NCBI GenBank assembly: GCA_027924585.1
Contig: BSBM01000186.1
Span: forward strand, 7,874,001-7,938,000
DNA length: 64,000 nt
Direction: 5' to 3'
Origin: Larix kaempferi
Lineage: Eukaryota > Streptophyta > Pinopsida > Pinales > Pinaceae
Each line of letters starts with the position of its first letter. Position 1 is the stretch's first letter. The position numbers and the translations under genes were made by a program. Under the pieces are notes generated by a model. It did not search any database, was not told where the DNA came from, and saw nothing but the letters and a program-made list of their open reading frames with translations. This document shows positions 44,276 through 56,110 of this stretch, one piece after another.

Positions 44276-45174
44276 TACAAAATAGATGTTTATGTAATTA
44301 CAAAGTTTATGATTGTTATGTTATGCCTAAAAAATAATAGATCATGTGATTATATTTCATATAATATTCCATATGTAATGACCTATTTTAACATAGTTAG
44401 GTTTATATAAGCATAAAGGTTCATCTTACGTACTTTTATCAACATGCGTGAAAACTAATTACCAAACTTTCATTATAATTTATATATAAAATGGACAAAA
44501 AGGTATCATTTTATTTGGTTTCCAGGTACTCAAAATTTTGTCACCAATGACACTTTATCTATTTACATTAAAATGACTTATTATTAATTCTGTTGATATT
44601 GTACACATAGGAATAAACAAATGTTAAAATGTGCCACTTGATAAATATATTAATAAACTTGTGCTTTTTGGAGGAATTCGTCTCCTTAAACATAAGGTTA
44701 TAAAATTTTAGCCATCAACTTTTGTTTTATTCAACGTACAGATAAATGGTTACATGAGAACTGCGGCCACATTATCTCATTATGAAATTTCAAATTCCTT
44801 TCGCATAATGGAATACCATGCGATCTTAAATATGAACGCTAATTTTGTTTTGACAGGTGTATTTCGAGATGAGGCTCCTCGTAAAGAAGGATTTATTAAT
44901 GCCACATCAGTTTAATCAGTTCGTAGTTTTTGTCTTTTTGTCAAACAGAAAAGCATCCTGAGTAGCCGTTGTATGCAGCTGGAGAGTTGTCCATGTCAAG
45001 CAGAAAAGCATCCTGAGTAGCCGTTATCAAGCCGTTGTATGATAACGGCATTTTATCCAAAAAGGCAATGTTGATTTATCAAAGTAAAAATCCTTTAATG
45101 GAATGGGATCCAGGGGTGAGCGTACAATTCAAATAGTTAGATTAATTCAAATTTCTTTAAAACTCTTATCATTG
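44276..45174. other. AT-rich spacer with a short duplicated motif
   Basis: No gene. AGAAAAGCATCCTGAGTAGC occurs twice (about 44948 and 45003). The segment around GCCGTTGTATG is also repeated, indicating a small local duplication. Confidence 0.55.
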
Positions 45175-46640
45175 TTATTGTTATGGCCTTTCTGATCGGA
45201 TCTGGCAGATTTGGAAGTCAGGGAGATATTAGTGTCTCCATGGACGCAGCTACGGTTGGTTGGAGAAAGGAGGCTCGGGTTTCTGTGATCGCAGCTCCAG
45301 ATGGTGCTCTACCCTGTTTGGCAGATTGGCAATAAGGGTCTGTTGATCCGCTTTTAACTTTGGTCTTCCTGGGGAGAAGATTCTGATCTCGCAGCGAGGG
45401 TTTCCGGAGCTGTTTAGGATAGCTGCCCCTTGCTTCCTTCCACGGGCCCCTTGTTAATACAGGACGCGATGGTTGAAGATTCTGAGCTCCCAGCGAGGGT
45501 TTCCAGAGCTGTTTGGAAGTAGGACCCATGTCGCTACTGAGATGTGTGACTTCATCCATTACATAGTTGCAGATCGCTTAATGATTCTCACTCTCTGTTT
45601 ATGAATTCTTCTCTCAGGTTGACACGGAGATTTATGAAACAGTCGTTAACTCTGGAATCCGACTGCACCAACTCCCTCCAGGTCAGGACATTGATTGCCC
45701 TAGCTTTTCTTGCTCTCTTTAACTAACCCTACAATCCATTATTGAATTTTTCAAATTTGTGTTAAATTCTTCTGGAAATGACATTTGCCCTAGCTTTTCT
45801 TGCAAGTAGTTCTTCAGCAAATGGCATTCGTCTCGCCTGAATTAGATCGATCGTGTTCGCCCTTATTTTCGTGGGATTTCTTTGGATCGTGTTCGCCTGA
45901 ATGAGATTGCCCTGCGTTATGAATCACAACCAACAGAAATGAAATGGAGAAAATGATGATCTCGGATGTTCTTCTGTGGGCGATGGACACCCCACCACCG
46001 GCAGATATTATCTTCATCGTTGGTAGCGTGGATTCTGTCACTTATTTCAGAAGCTCCGGCAGAGATCATGTTGGGTGGCGTTAACGATTGTCTTGAATGG
46101 TTATCAGTCACACTTTCCTAGAGGGATTAGTGTATATGATCACACTTTCTCTAATACTGCTTTCCCTACTTCAAGCAATATTCACAATAGAGAGATGGAA
46201 GAATCAAATAAGCCATCCAGTTTCAAGTACAATCGTGAATTTTTAGTTTTAGACAACAGTCAGGCCGTCTGGAAAATTTTGGGAGCTAATTCCATGGTCC
46301 CAGTCAAGCGCCACAGAATGCTGTGCTTCGCTTTCTTTGACGCAGGTCCAAATGGAAGCTCGAAAGGAGGTCCCATTGTCATCAGCACTCATCATATGCG
46401 AGCTAACTTCAACGTTACCCCAAGTTTGTGACAGATGATGGAAAGCCAGTGGAGGAGGAGGTTTGCCTGCAGATTGAAGTGAGACCCATTCCACCCCACA
46501 TTCAAACTGATTGCGGGCACGGAAGAGAAGCTTTGGATGGTCTACTTCCCTGACACTTGCACTCTCAAGGCATATCCCCACTCAGACTTGCACTCTCAAT
46601 GGCTCCGAGGAAACTGGATCTTCGCGCCTCAGGTTCTGTT
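45175..46640 (+). pseudogene. Unrecognised plant gene, exon-like pieces
   Basis: Several stretches look like exons, but I do not recognise the protein. 45618-45681 is bounded by CTCTCAG and GTCAGG and reads VDTEIYETVVNSGIRLHQLP. 46135-46435 is open and contains KYNREFLVLDNSQAVWKILG and VKRHRMLCFAFFDAGPNGSS. 46486-46632 reads PFHPTFKLIAGTEEKLWMVY, then LKAYPHSDLHSQWLRGNWIF and APQ, before a GT donor. The last two pieces are in different frames, and a TGA separates them, so at least this copy seems broken. The leader (45209-45231) and the block at 46435-46529 recur at 43738-44275. An imperfect repeat, CAGCGAGGGTTTCC.GAGCTGTTT, lies at about 45393 and 45492. Confidence 0.45.
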
Positions 46641-46868
46641 CTTAGCATATGTCTGATACCCATAATAATTCATAGAGAATTTCGTAATCTGGTGTTGATT
46701 TTAAAAACAATTTGAATATTCTCTTAAAGTAGGGTTTGTAATGCACGCAAATCCGCTATGAAATCCCCAGCAGTGCTCAGGCCCTCTGCCAGTTGTTTAT
46801 CAACTCTCCAATGTCCGCTCGGCCGTGTCTGCGTTTGACCGAAGGAAAATAAGTTGAAAGGATCAGCA

Positions 46869-47036
46869 ATGGATCAGCAGTGGGGTCGTCGAGAAAACGG
46901 GTTGAGGATCGATGACTTGCAGGAGCTCCTTCTCGCAAAATCGGGTATCGAGAAGGCGTTGGAATATCTGATTAGAGAACCTGTGGAGAACGGACGAGGA
47001 GGAGATCAAGAGGCTCGGGCGCGTAAAGATCATCAG
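46869..47036 (+). CDS. Possible first exon of an unknown protein
   Basis: ATG at 46869 opens a 56-codon frame beginning MDQQWGRRENGLRIDDLQEL, then LLAKSGIEKALEYLIREPVE and a Gly/Arg/Asp-rich stretch. It ends in DHQ at a consensus donor (CAG/GTAGGT at 47037), phase 0. Preceding DNA is GC-richer than its surroundings, as expected for a 5' UTR. The segment is amphipathic and helical in character. I do not recognise the family and no second exon was found. The following AT-rich and polypurine DNA would be intron if the gene is real. Confidence 0.4.
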
Positions 47037-48195
47037 GTAGGTTTCTCTCTGACTTCGCCTATACTATTATTATGCCTGGGTTAAAGTTGAATTGGGTTAT
47101 AGATTAAAGTGAAATTAGGTTAAATTTTTAGATGAGTTTGAAGTATTTTTCGGTTATAAATCGGCCTTAAAAATGAACCAAAATTTTCGAATCACATACC
47201 TTATGAAAATTGTTCCGTACTTGACTGATCCACCGAGCTTTTTTTTACTCTCACATTGAACCAGTTATGGATTTCTTCCATAAAAAACAGTTCTTCAACA
47301 ACCAAATTACTGTAATTACTGTAAATGCTTGCTCTAAGAATACCAAACATATTTGATTTTTAAAACATTTTTCGTAGTGTATTAGTTAGTTTATTAAACA
47401 ATTCTTCTACATATTTGATTTTTTAAACCAATTTCATTGTTTATTATTTTGTAGTTAATTTGATTTTTTAAACCATTTTCATGGTTTATTATTTTGAAGT
47501 TAATTTAAGTTTCTTATATATATATATATATAGATATATATATTTTAAAACTAACAAGTCATTTTTTATTATTTTTTTCTTTATTTTGGAAAAACTTGTT
47601 ATTAAATGATTTCAAATGCTAAATTTAGAAATAGATAATTAAGAATTAATTTTCACATATCTTTTATTACATGATTTTGTTTTTTTAAGTTAGATATGTA
47701 GTTGGAAATAGAGTAATAATTAGAATGAGAGTAGTATTATTGTTTTAATTTTTATTTAATTTAGTTATATTGAAATCTTTCTTTATTATATTATTAGAAT
47801 TTATTTAGTTTTTGTTTTTTTAAGTTAGATATATGATTGAAAATAGAGTGATTATTAGAATGAAAGTAGTATTATTTTTTAATTTTAATTTTAATTATTT
47901 TGGAAAGAACTTAGTTCTCTTGAAATCTCTTTATTATATTTTTTGAATTTATTTAGTTGATGGATATGGGTAGTTGTTATTATTTATGGATGTAATATTT
48001 AGGAACATGATTGTAAGATAAGATATAAATATGTAGTTTTTTAATATATGTTTTAATGAAAATATTACTAATAGATGTGTACATAAAGTATATTAAAATT
48101 ATGAGTATATGATTTTGCTTTATTTCTTATAATGTTATTTATTTATATTATTATAGTATTGCGCGTTTATATATTTTTATTGCAATTGATCTTAA
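47037..48195. other. AT-rich intron-like or intergenic DNA with short duplications
   Basis: No coding sequence seen. TTTGATTTTTTAAACCA-type units are repeated at about 47412 and 47460. TTTTTAAGTTAGATAT followed by GGAAATAGAGT / GAAAATAGAGT occurs at about 47682 and 47817. There is a TATATA run near 47515-47535. Confidence 0.55.
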
Positions 48196-51100
48196 AGAGG
48201 GGTGCACAAGATAGGGGTCAAAGGAAGGGAAGAAGCATTGAAGAGGAAGATAAGGGTAACTGGGGGAGTTTTGGAGTGGTAAAGGAGGAGAACATGGAGA
48301 GAGGAAGGGGGCGGAGGAATAAAGACAAACATATGAAGATGGTGGGTTATAGAAGGACTAGGTAGGAAGGGGGAGAGGAGGAGGATCGAGAGAGGAGGAT
48401 GTGGGGAGGAAGCAGAGGGATGGGGAGAGGAGGAGGAGGAAAAGGAAGGGGGATGGGGAGAGGAGGAGGAGGAAAAGGAAGGGGGATGGGGAGAGGCGGA
48501 GAGGGGAGGGGGATAGAGGGAGGAGGAGGAGGAAGGGGAAGGGGAAGGGGAGGGGGAGGGGAGGGGGAGGAGGATTGGAGGAGAGGGAGGGGAGGGGGAG
48601 GAGGATTGGAGGAGAGGGAGGGGGGTGGGAGGAGGGCATAGGGGAGGGGAGGGGAGGGGAGGGGAGGGGAGGAGGAGGAGGGAGGGGGATGGGGAGAGTA
48701 AGAGTAGGATGTGCGAGGGGGAGGGGAGGGAAGTGGGGTGAGGATGGAGAGATAGGGGGTGGAAAGGAGGGAGAGGGTGGGGGGGTAGAGAGGGAGTAAG
48801 GGGATGGCATATGGGGAGGTGGGGGAGGGGGAGGGAATGGGCAGGTGGGGGAGGGGGAGGGGCATAGGGGAGGGGACGAGGGGGGGGGGGGGATGGGAGG
48901 TGAGGGGGATATAGGGAGGAGGAGGAGGAGGGAGGGGGACGGGGAGAGTCAGAGTAGGAGGTGCAAGGGGGAGGAAGAGTAGGAGAGAAAACGGCAGAGA
49001 AGAGGATGTGGGGAGGAAGCAGGGGAAGGGGGGGAATGGGAGTAGGCAGAGGATGATAGGGAGAGGAGGAGGAGGGAGGCGAGGAGGAGGAGGAATGAGA
49101 GAGGAGGAGGGGGGGGGATGTGAGTGGGGAGGGGAGGGAAGGGGGTGAGGAGGAGAGAGGGGAGGGAGAGGGATAGGGATAGGGGGGGGAGTAGGAGGAG
49201 GGGGGGGGAGGGGGATTGGGGGGAAGAGGAGGGGGGGTAGGGGGATGGGGGGGAAGAGGAGGAGGGGTAGGGGGAGAGAGGGGAGAAAAGGAGGAGGGGC
49301 AGAGGAGGATGCTAGGGAGCAACGAGGGGAGGGCATCAGGAGGAGGAAGAGGAGGATGGGGGGGTTAAGGAGGAGGAGTGGGTGGTGGAAGGGGAAGTGA
49401 ACGTGGAGGATGGCGAGAGGTTGGGTGGGTGGAGGGGGAGGATGATGAGGGGAAGAGGAGGATAAGGGAGAGGGATGGGGAAGGAAGGGGATTGGGAAAG
49501 TGGGAGGAGGTGGAGAGGAAGGGAGAGGGGGGGTGGATAAGTGGGAGGTGGATAAGTGGGAGGTGGAGGTGGAGGCAAAAGAGGGGGAGGAGGAAGATGA
49601 GGAGGTGGGGGACTAAGGGGAGGTGGTGGAAGGGGATGAGGAGTGGGAGGGGGAGCGAGGGGTTTAGAGGGGAGGAGAGGGGAGGGGAGGGGAGGGGGGG
49701 AGGGTGGGAGATGTGAGGGAGAGTGAGAGGGGAGAGAATGAGTGGGGGGAGGAGGGGGAAGGGATGGGAAGGAGAATAAGAAGAGGAGGAGGAGGGGAAA
49801 GGAGTGGGTACTGGAGGGGAGGGGAGGGGGGAGGGGGGGAGGGAAGGGTGAAGGACGGGGAGAGGAGGAGGATGAGGGAGGTAGGGACAAGGATGGGGAT
49901 TAGAGGGGAGGTATTAGAGGGGAGGGGTGGGGGAGAGGGGGGATCAGGAAGGGGGAGGGAGTGTGGTAGGAGGAGGAGGGGAGAAGGGGAGGGGAGGGGA
50001 AAGGTTGGGTTAGGAGTGGGAGAGGAGGAGGAGGGGAGGAGTGTGCGAGGAGAAAAGGAGAAGGATGAGGAGTGGGTGGATAATTGGGAGGTGGAGGTGG
50101 AGGTGAAAGAGGGGGAGGAGGAAGATGAGGAGGCGGGGGACTAAGGGGAGGTGGTGGAAGGGGATGAGGAGTGGGAGGGGGAGGGAGGGATGTAGAGGGG
50201 AAGGAAGGGGGGGAGGAGGGGAGAGGTGAGGGAGAGTGAGAGGGGAGAGGATGAGTGGGGGGAGGAGGGGGAAGGGATGGGAAGGAGAATAAGAAGAGGA
50301 GGAAGAGGAGGAGGAGGAGGGTAAAGGAGTGGGTACTGGAGGGGAGGGGGGAGGAGGGGGAGGGAAGGGTGAAGGACGGGGAGAGGAGGAGGATGAAGGA
50401 GGTAGGGACAAGGATGGGGATTAGAGGGGAGGGGTGGGGGAGAGGGAGGGAAGGGTGGGGGAGAGGGAGGGAATGGTGGGGGAGGAGGGGAGGAGGGGAG
50501 GGGAGGGGAAAGGTGGGGGGAGGAGAGGGAGAGGAGGAGGAGGGGAGGGTTATAAGGGAGGGAGAGGGGTGGAAGTTGAGGGGGGAGGAGGAGTATAACA
50601 GGGGGAGGGGAGGGGGAAAGGCAGAAGAGGAGGGAGGGGAGGACGGGGGGAGGAGAGGACAAGGAGTGAATATTCAAGGAATGGAGAGGGGAGAGGGGAC
50701 GGGAGGGGATAGGTGGGGAGAAGGATTCCAAGAGGCTAGGTGGAGGGGGAGGAGGAGCAAGGGGGGTAGGGGAGGGGAGAGGGTGGAGGAGGAGGAAGTG
50801 GGGTGGAGGGGAGAGGGTGGAGGAGGAGGAAGTGGGCTAGAGGGGAGGGGGAAAGGTGGAGGAGAAGGGGGAGAGGAGGGTAGGGGAGGGGAAGTGGGAT
50901 AGGGGGAGGCAAAGGATGATTAGAGGGGTAGGGGGTTGAAGAGAGGAGAGGGGAGGGGTGGAGTGAAGGAGTCCAAGAGGTTAGGTGGAGGGGGAGGAGG
51001 ATCAAGGGGGGAGGGGAGGGGCAAGGGTGGAGGAGGAGGAAGTGGGGTGGATGGGAGGGGGAAGAGGGAGGAGAAGGGGGGAGGGTAAGTGGGAGAGGAG

Positions 51101-52138
51101 GAGGAGAAGGATGATGGGAGGGGAGGGTATAGGGGGGAGAAGGGGAAGAGGAGGTAGCAGGGAGATTGGAGAGCATGAGGAGGAGCAGGTAAAGGTGGAG
51201 GAGTGGGAGAGGTGGGAGGGAGGATGTGGAGGAGGAGGGGGAGAGGAGGAGGAGGATGAGAAGAAGAGGAGTGAGAGGGATGGTGAAGGAGGGGTAGGAG
51301 ATGCATTAGGAAAGTGGGAGGAGGTGGATAGGGCAAGGGAGGATGGTGGAGGAGTAGGAGGTGGAGGTGGAGGAAAAAGAGGGGGAGGAGGATACGGATG
51401 AGGAGGAGGAGTACGGGGAGGTGAAGGGGGGTGATGAGGAGGAGGATTATGAGGGGTGGGAGGGAGAGGAGAGGGGTAGGGTGGGGTGGGAAAAGGAAGA
51501 TAGGGAAGGGAGAAGGAGAGGTGGAGGATTAGGAGTAGGAGAGAAGAGGAAGGGGGAGGGGGGGAGGGAGATGGAGGTTGGAAGGAGGATATGAAAGGGA
51601 GTGAAGAGGTGGGAGGGGGAGGAGGAGGGGGGGAAGGGATGGGGAGGAGGTAGTAGGAGGGGAAGAGGAGGAGGAGGAGGAGGAGGTGGAGGAGGAGGAG
51701 AGGGGGGGAGGATAGGGAAAGGAGTGGAGGGGATGGGAAATGATGGGTAGAGGGGAGAGTGGAGGGGAGGGGAGTGGAAGAGGGGGGAGGGGAGGTGGAA
51801 AGTTGGAGGAGGAGGGGGGCGTGGGGGAGGGATAAGGGGGAGGGGAGGTGCAGGTTATGGGATGGTAGGGGGAGGTGGAGAGAGGTAGGAGAAGGATGAG
51901 GACAGGGGTAGGGGAGAGAGGAAAGGGGGGGAGGAGGAGGGGTTGGAGGAGGCAGAGGAGAGAGGGTAAGGTGTGAGGAGGAGGTGGATGATGAGGAATG
52001 AGGGGTGATTGATGGGTAGTGGGGGTTGGAGGAGGAGGCAAAGGCAGAGGAGGTGGAGAGGTGGGGGGGTAGAGGAGTGGTGGGTGGAGGAGGAGGAGGA
52101 GGAGGAGAAGGAGGAGGAAGGGTGGGAGGAGCTATAGG
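48196..52138. repeat. Long polypurine (G/A) tract, first block, with higher-order repeats
   Basis: For almost 4 kb the + strand is nearly all G and A (GGGGA, GGA and GAGGAGG units), with isolated T or C every 10-30 bases. Longer repeats are superimposed. A GATAA.TGGGAGGTGGAGG block recurs with a 528-bp shift (49551 and 50079), and a GGAGAGT.AGAGTAGGA block recurs at about 48692 and 48943. A run of 13 G lies at about 48880-48892. Open frames of up to ~376 codons on either strand translate only to Pro/Ser/Leu or Gly/Glu/Arg and are by-products of composition. G-quadruplex and triplex (H-DNA) formation is expected from such sequence. Confidence 0.93.
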
Positions 52139-54315
52139 AATGGAATGGTAATTCCAATGGACAACATATGTATGTTAGAGTGTACACATGGACTTGAGTT
52201 CTTGGATGGTTCATCCATTTGTTGAAGAAAGGAAAAGACAATTGTATCTTTCTTTAACTTTGAATTTATTTATTATTGTTGTTGTTAGGTTTAAAGGGAT
52301 CAATGGAATCAATAGGTATTTGTTTTTTTAGTTCAAGTGAGGTGGAACCATGAACTCTACCACATCTCATTTGATTTACAAGTGTGCAACCTTATGAGTG
52401 TGTTGCACTTTCCATGACTTCATTCAAATAAATAGAAAAAGATTAAAGGTACAAATCCTCCATTAGAACATATACCCTTGCTTATACTATGATCTCTATA
52501 ATGACTTATCCTTCTCATGATGTCGGTGAATAATCTACAACTGGGACCGGTTATGGAATTATGTATAAAATGAGAACAAGCTTGCCAATGATATACGACA
52601 GGTAAGCTTATGAGAGAATGAGAATGGGAGGGGCAGGGGGTTGAAGAGAGGAGAGGGGAGAGGGGTGGGGTGAAGGAGTCCAAGAGGTTAGGTGGAGGGG
52701 GAGGAGGATCGAGTGTGGAGGGGAGGAGCAAGGGTGGAGGAGGAGGAAATGGGGTGGATGGGAGGGGGAAGGGGGAGGAGAAGGAGGGAGCGGAAGTGGG
52801 AGAGGTGGAGGAGGAGGATGATGGGATGGGAGGGGATAGGGGGAGGAAAGGGGAGAGGAGGTAGTGGGGAGATTGGAGAGCATGAGGAAGAGGAGGAGGA
52901 GGAGGTCAAGGTGGAGGAGTGGGAGAGGTGGGGAGGGGGGAGGATGTGGAGGAGGAGGGGGAGAGGAGGAGGAGGATGGGAAGAGAAGGAGTGAGAGGGA
53001 TTGTGAAGGAGGGGTAGGAGATGTATTAGGAAAGTGGGAGGAGGGGGATAGTGCAAGGAAGGATTGTGGAGGAGTGGGAGGTGGAGGTGGAGGAAAACGA
53101 GGGGGGGAGGATGCAGATGAGGAGGAGGAGTAAGGGGAGGAGGTGAAGGGGGGTGATGAGGAGGAGGATTATGAGGGGTGGGAGGAGGAAGACAGGGAAG
53201 GGAGAAGGAGAGTGGGAGGATTAGGATTAGGAGGGGGAGAGGAGGGGGGAGGGAATAGGAGGGGGGAGGGAGATGGAGGTTGGAAGGAGGATATGAAAGG
53301 GAGTGAAGAGGTTGGAGGGGGAGGAGGAGGGGGGGAAGGGATGGGGAGGAGCTAGTAGGAGGGGGAGAGGAGGAGGTGTAGGTGGAGGAGGAGGAGAGGG
53401 GGGGATGATAGGGAAAGGAGTGGAGGGGATGGGAAATGATGGGTAGAGGGGAGAGTGGAGGGGTGGGGAGGGGAGGAGGGGGAAGGGGAGGTGGAAAGAG
53501 GGAGGAGGAGGGGGGCATAGGGGAGGTATAAGGGGGAGGGGAGGTGGGGGTGGAGGTGGAGGTTATGGGATGGTAGGGGGAGGTGGAGAGAGGTAGGAGA
53601 AGGATGAGGATAAGGGTAGGGGAAAGAGGAAAGGGGGGGGAAGAGGAGGGATTGGAGGAGGCAGAGGGGAGAGGGTAAAGTGTGAGGAGGAGGTGGAGGA
53701 TGAGGAATGAGGGGTGATTGACGAGGAGTGGAGGTTGGAGGATGAGGCAAAGGCAGAGGAGGTGGAGAGGTGGGGGGGCAAAGGAGTGGTGGGTGGAGGT
53801 GGAGGAGTAGGAGGAGGAGGAGGGGAGGAGGATCTAGAGTAGTAGAATGGTAATGCCAATGGACAACATGTGTATGTTAGAGTGTACACATAGACTTGAG
53901 TTCATGGATGGTTCATCCATTCGTTGAAGAAAGGAAAAGACAATTGTATGTTTCTTTAACTTTGAATTTATTTATTATTGTTGTTGTTAGGTTTAGAGGG
54001 ATCAATGCAATTGATAGGTATTTGTTTTGTTAGTTCAAGTGAGGTGGAACCATGAACTCTACCACATCTCAATTGATTTACGAGTGTGTTTCACTTTCCA
54101 CAACTTTGTTCGAATAAATAGCAAAAGATTAAAGGTACGAATCCTCCATTACAACATATACCCTTGCTTATACTATGATCTCTACAATGACTTATCCTTC
54201 TCATGATGTCAGTGCATAATCTACAACTGGGACCGGTTATGGAACTATGTATAGAATGAGAACAAGCTTTCCAATGATATATGACAGGTAAGCTTATGAG
54301 AGAATGAGAATAATT
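50925..54315. repeat. 1.7 kb tandem duplication spanning purine and ordinary DNA
   Basis: A unit of about 1,705 bp (GGGGTTGAAGAGAGG at 50932) is repeated starting at 52637. Each copy begins with polypurine DNA and ends with the same ~480-bp non-purine segment (about 52139-52620 and 53845-54312). That segment includes GGACAACAT.TGTATGTTAG, TTATTGTTGTTGTTAGG and CTGGGACCGGTTATGG. The copies differ by scattered substitutions and small indels. The 480-bp segment has no convincing ORF. Confidence 0.9.
52630..53844. repeat. Polypurine tract, second block
   Basis: About 1.2 kb of the same G/A-only composition, the purine part of the second copy of the 1.7 kb duplication. As in the first block, the long Pro/Ser frames on the minus strand are compositional. 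Confidence 0.92.
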
Positions 54316-55269
54316 GGCTTGAAAATGACCCTTAGTAGTTTCAATACGTTGGTGCTTTTTCTATTATAGTTTGTTTTGGATGAGCCTTGACCCAAGAGGA
54401 CCAATTTACAGATACATTAAAAATTAAGTAATGTTGAGTTGTTTTCAAAACTTGTAGGTGCTCTCTAGTCAATTGCAACAAATTTGTAAAAGAAATTTAA
54501 AAAACTCTAAAATTGATTTCGCTGGAATGTAGGATATTATACTTGTTTGAGTGCCTTCCCTTCCAAATGTGTTTTGTTGGATCTTATACCTTTGATGGAG
54601 GATGAGCAAAGAAAACACTACAAAATTATCACTTTCTCTTGGTCTTTGGTTGTTTCCAATATGCATTTAGCAGTTTCCCCTCCCTGAGACACTGTAAAAT
54701 GCCTAGTTTGATGACCTCATTGACAACTGGAAACTCTCAAGTGCTCCCTCACCATGTCTATGAACACACAATCCCTTTGATCTTTTCAAAATATGGACCT
54801 TTGCGACTGTATAATAGTTTATGTGGTGGATGAATGAACCCCTCACAAGCAACTTTATTCCCCGGAGCTTCGAGGTGATTGCATCCTCGTTCTTCTTCAT
54901 ATTGCCATTAATGCCGAGGGGGGGTTTCATCGATACTCAATTCATTCAGTTGCAAAGGTTGGATGATCAATGATGATGCTAGTACCTTAGGCATCCCCTC
55001 AATCCCCTTGCAGTCACTTTACCATTAATGTTGCATTGATTTTCAATAGTCACCCCATTCAGGAAAATGAATAACAACATTAAGAAGGTGTTAGATGAAG
55101 ACATTTTTGATTAGTCATTATGATCTTATGATATTCAACTATGCATCATTGATTTGCAATTACGTTCCTTTTTTAGTACTTGTTTATGTTATTAATACAA
55201 GGATCTTTTATTGTGTGTTCTAATTTGTTTATAAAATCTTTGTGTTACTTTTTTTTTTAAACTTTTCTT
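54316..55269. other. Spacer, no gene recognised
   Basis: No supported gene. Short ORFs (about 54469-54930 on both strands) lack motifs. It may include undetected downstream LINE sequence, but I see none. Confidence 0.45.
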
Positions 55270-56110
55270 AAGAGGAATGTACTATCATGATTTCCTTATA
55301 TTTGAATTGATTAATAGAGAGATAGGCCCTTATGAGAATATAGTTTTCACCATGTTCACATAAAATTTTCCAAACCTTAGGGCATTCAATGTGAATCTAG
55401 AATAAAAGGCCACTCTAGACATCATAAGCTTTTTCAAAGTTCAATTTAATAACCAATTCCCTAAGCCCCAAGTATTTGTCCTAATATTACATGCCTTTCT
55501 CAATTAATACCACATTATCCATGATGAACATATCCCAAATGAATCTAATATGTTCAATTCTAATAATATAAGGAAGGAGGAATCACAATTGCAAGGCTAA
55601 GGCTAGGGCCTCACTAAAATATCATAGGATGCATATAGCAATATGATGGTTCTATAGCTAGGGATGAGCTCATAGTATCCTACATTGGGAGTGAGATAAT
55701 GAGGCCTTTGTTAATAGGAGAGATAAAATACTTTTTCCAAATTTATTCCATTAAGAATATTAATCAACTAGGATTGACACATCCCAAGTGGCTTTGAAAT
55801 ATTCATAAAGGTATCCATATAGCCTTGGAGAGTTGTTTCTAGTGATTGTTGTCACAGCATTGATCAACTCTAGTAAGGATAACTTCCGATTACAATTTTT
55901 CCACAAATAGTTTTTTAGGGCCAAGTTTGGTGCAATTTTTCATGGCCAACTTACGTGAGATTGTCAAATTAAAGGATAATACTCCACAAAAATTTTTGCA
56001 TGCCATATTGGTTGGAAATCCTTTTGGCTAGGGTTTTCAAGTTTGCAATATTCTTAGAATCCTCCTCATTTACCAAATCCTTGAAGAATCATTTAGTGGA
56101 TTCAATTCTA
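55270..56110 (-). pseudogene. LINE (non-LTR, L1-type) reverse-transcriptase remnant
   Basis: Read on the minus strand with frame changes, the order of motifs is that of plant L1 ORF2. LELINAVTTITRNNSP lies near 55870, corresponding to the L..A....RNKSPG block. EYFKATWDVS and INKGLIISLP follow, then YRTIILLYASYDILVR and ALALALQL (the WRPITLLNV.YKI.AKALA.RL block), EHIRFIWDMFIMDNVVLIEK (GF..GR.ILDNV) and LVIKLNFEKAYDV (about 55450), the catalytic-domain A motif (K.DFEKAYD). The YADD box and the endonuclease are not seen. Numerous stops show an old, dead copy; it appears truncated at about 55270. Confidence 0.75.

Noticed and set aside
46249-46581. 110-codon minus-strand ORF over the unknown locus
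   Set aside because: It overlaps plus-strand exon-like peptides that have better splice-site support.
48192-49336. Open frames up to ~376 codons on the minus strand, Pro/Ser/Leu-rich (possible extensin-like protein)
   Set aside because: They occur in several overlapping frames across the whole polypurine block and simply reflect G/A composition; no signal peptide or ordered SPPPP repeat with Tyr is present.
48399-51401. Gly/Glu/Arg-rich open frames on the plus strand
   Set aside because: Same compositional cause; no domain and no consistent codon pattern.
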